A program made the position numbers and the translations under genes. The notes under the pieces were generated by a model. It made no database searches and was not told the DNA's origin. It was given only the letters and a program-made list of their open reading frames with translations. Shown one piece after another: positions 6,621 through 8,024 of a stretch of DNA of 8,024 nt. The DNA is from a candidate division FCPU426 bacterium. GTDB taxonomy: Bacteria > Oederibacteriota > JAAXVQ01 > JAUVAV01. The stretch covers positions 1 to 8,024 of the forward strand of contig JAUXBQ010000117.1 in the NCBI GenBank assembly GCA_030619365.1, written 5' to 3'. The first letter of the stretch is position 1, and each line of letters opens with the position of its first letter.

Positions 6621-8024
6621 GTGAAAAAAACCTCGCTCCATTGCTGGACTTTGCCAAGCTTGGCGTTGTTCCTGCTGGCCGGGTGCGGCGCGAAGCCCGG
6701 CGCGGATATTCAGCGGACCGTGAACCAGGAACTCGTGCAGGAATTGGAGAATGTCGAACTGGAATCCGTCACTGCGTCCAGTGACAATAAAATCCTGGCG
6801 TATATTCAAAAGGAAGGCGAACAGCAGCGCATGGTGGTGGGCCAGCACCGGAGCCCCCTTTATGAGGAAGTCGGGTGGCTGAAATTCAGCCCGGACCGGG
6901 GGCGCTACCTGTACGGCGCTATGCGCAAAGATCGTTGGCGGGTCGTGATTGACGGGAAAAAGGGAAAATTCTACAAGTCCGTAGCCGGGCTCAAGTTCAG
7001 TCCGGACGGCCGCAAAGCCGTGTACATCGGGGAAAGCGGCAATCGGGAAGTCCTGGTGACCAACGGCCGGGAAGGTGAATGGTTCAACAAAGTCGAACCG
7101 CCCGTGTTCAGCGAGGATGGGAGGCGCATGGCCTACCTGGCCAACCTGGGCTCGAAAACGGTGGCCTTGGTGGACGGCCGGCGGACCCCGGCTTACGACG
7201 ACATGAGCGAGCCCGTGTTCAGTCCGGACGGGAAGCACTATGCCTACCACGCGGAAACCGGCGTCAAACACTTTGTGGTCAAAGACGGGGTGAAACAAAA
7301 GACCTACGCACTGGTCGGAGACCCGGTGTTCAACCCGGACAGCCGGCAAGTGGCCTACGTGGTGATCAAGGGCGCGAAGGAATTGGTGGTCGTGGGCGGC
7401 GAGGAACGGGAACCGCATGATGTCATAGAAAAGGACTCCCTGGCCTTCAGTGCGGACGGCGCGCGGCTGGCTTACGTCGCGCAGGACAACAAGCACTGGT
7501 CGGTCGTGGTGGACGGACAGGCCGGCCCGCCGTACAAAAAAATATTGCCGGACTCCCTGCTCTTCAGCCCGGACGGCGCGCGGCTGGCGTATATCATCGA
7601 GCGGCCCAGTGAAAAGATAAAACTGGTGTCCCACCAAATCGTGGTTGTGGATGGGGAGGAGGGCAAGCCCTTCAACGCTATCGGTGAAGTCTTGTTCAGC
7701 CCGGATAGCAGCCGCTGCATATATACCGCCGAGAAAGACAAGAAAATGGTGATCGTGGACGAGGGGCGCTCCAGCGGCAAGTATGACCTGGTCAAGGCCC
7801 CGGTCTTCAGCCCGGACGGGAAAACCATGGCTTATCGGGCCAACAAGGGGTTTACCCTGTTCGTGGTGGCCGGAGGCAAAAAGCACGCTATTTATCATGA
7901 CATCTGGCCCATCTCCTTTAGTCCGCAGAGTCAATACCTCATTTACGTCGCCACCCGCGGTCAAAACCGTTATGTGGTGGTCAATGGCAACGAAGGAGAA
8001 CCGTTCAACAATATCGTGGACGGC
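6621..8024 (+). CDS. PD40/TolB-like beta-propeller lipoprotein, 3'-truncated by the window
   Basis: The frame is open from GTG 6621 to the last base: 468 codons without a stop, so the C-terminus lies outside. Residues 1-22 are a lipoprotein signal: MKKTS, a hydrophobic stretch, and lipobox Leu-Ala-Gly-Cys22. The mature protein should be lipid-anchored, in the outer or inner membrane and facing the periplasm. After a short linker it consists of repeats of the type FSPDGxxxAY followed by a VVVDG-like turn and an aromatic (GPPYKK, GKPFN). Repeat phenylalanines fall at residues 89, 126, 163, 200, 237, 276, 315, 359, 396 and 433, with spacings of 37,37,37,37,39,39,44,37,37. A degenerate copy ends at Tyr61, in the same 37-residue phase. 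This is the PD40 pattern (PF07676) of TolB-like propellers, and no catalytic domain is visible. Such folds bind proteins or ligands; the partner is unknown. No tolA, tolR or pal genes are nearby, so it is not called TolB. Confidence 0.92.
   Translation, partial: MKKTSLHCWTLPSLALFLLAGCGAKPGADIQRTVNQELVQELENVELESVTASSDNKILAYIQKEGEQQRMVVGQHRSPLYEEVGWLKFSPDRGRYLYGAMRKDRWRVVIDGKKGKFYKSVAGLKFSPDGRKAVYIGESGNREVLVTNGREGEWFNKVEPPVFSEDGRRMAYLANLGSKTVALVDGRRTPAYDDMSEPVFSPDGKHYAYHAETGVKHFVVKDGVKQKTYALVGDPVFNPDSRQVAYVVIKGAKELVVVGGEEREPHDVIEKDSLAFSADGARLAYVAQDNKHWSVVVDGQAGPPYKKILPDSLLFSPDGARLAYIIERPSEKIKLVSHQIVVVDGEEGKPFNAIGEVLFSPDSSRCIYTAEKDKKMVIVDEGRSSGKYDLVKAPVFSPDGKTMAYRANKGFTLFVVAGGKKHAIYHDIWPISFSPQSQYLIYVATRGQNRYVVVNGNEGEPFNNIVDG

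Noticed and set aside
6885..7820. Recurring 14-base TTCAGYCCGGACGG elements as a possible CRISPR or regulatory repeat array
   Set aside because: They occur in a single reading frame and encode the same FSPDG turn. Spacings are multiples of three and the spacers are coding, so they are protein repeats.
6573..7964. A 463-codon open frame on the minus strand opposite the lipoprotein gene
   Set aside because: It is the antisense of the repeat array. Its apparent regularity mirrors the 37-residue repeats, it has no domain or signal peptide, and the sense frame has a lipobox, a ribosome site and the PD40 motif. GC-rich repetitive coding sequence commonly leaves such antisense frames open.
6621..8024. 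Naming the propeller protein TolB
   Set aside because: TolB is a soluble periplasmic protein with an N-terminal domain and about six blades, encoded in a tol-pal cluster. This one has a lipobox, more repeats and no tol-pal neighbours.

Overview
The window appears to come from the chromosome of a Gram-negative (diderm) bacterium. It encodes the inner-membrane and outer-membrane parts of an RND efflux pump, an exported glycine-rich protein and a diacylated lipoprotein with a lipobox. Base composition is mostly GC-rich (sampled 60-base lines run 40-42/60 G+C), apart from one visibly AT-richer gene. No rRNA, tRNA or species-specific marker is present, so the phylum cannot be fixed. All six genes lie on the + strand, and two are cut by the window edges.

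Layout. (1) Positions 1-1913 hold the C-terminal ~636 residues of an AcrB-type RND permease. (2) Positions 1916-3349 hold a TolC-family outer-membrane channel, 2 bases after the permease stop and so almost certainly co-translated with it. The periplasmic adaptor is probably upstream, outside the window. (3) Positions 3350-3465 form a 116-base gap with a weak terminator-like hairpin plus T-run and a possible promoter. It separates the pump operon from the next gene. (4) Positions 3466-4962 hold a B12-binding radical SAM enzyme of the DUF4070 type, with a TTG start and lower GC. (5) Positions 5065-5874 hold a Ub-like + Mut7-C (PIN-fold) putative RNase with a C-terminal zinc ribbon. Its stop codon lies in the loop of a perfect 7-bp hairpin. 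(6) Positions 5916-6527 hold a small exported protein with four glycine-rich hydrophobic hairpins, family not recognised. (7) From position 6621 to the window end runs a lipoprotein made of regular 37-residue PD40/TolB-like beta-propeller repeats.

How they work together. The permease and channel form one drug- or metabolite-efflux system. The radical SAM and Mut7-C genes are cytoplasmic enzymes with no evident functional link to it. The last two genes both encode envelope proteins with strong Shine-Dalgarno sites and could form a small envelope module, but only their adjacency supports that. I see no CRISPR array, insertion sequence, phage gene, toxin-antitoxin pair or recognised defence system. 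The least explained parts are the glycine-hairpin protein and the highly regular propeller lipoprotein beside it.
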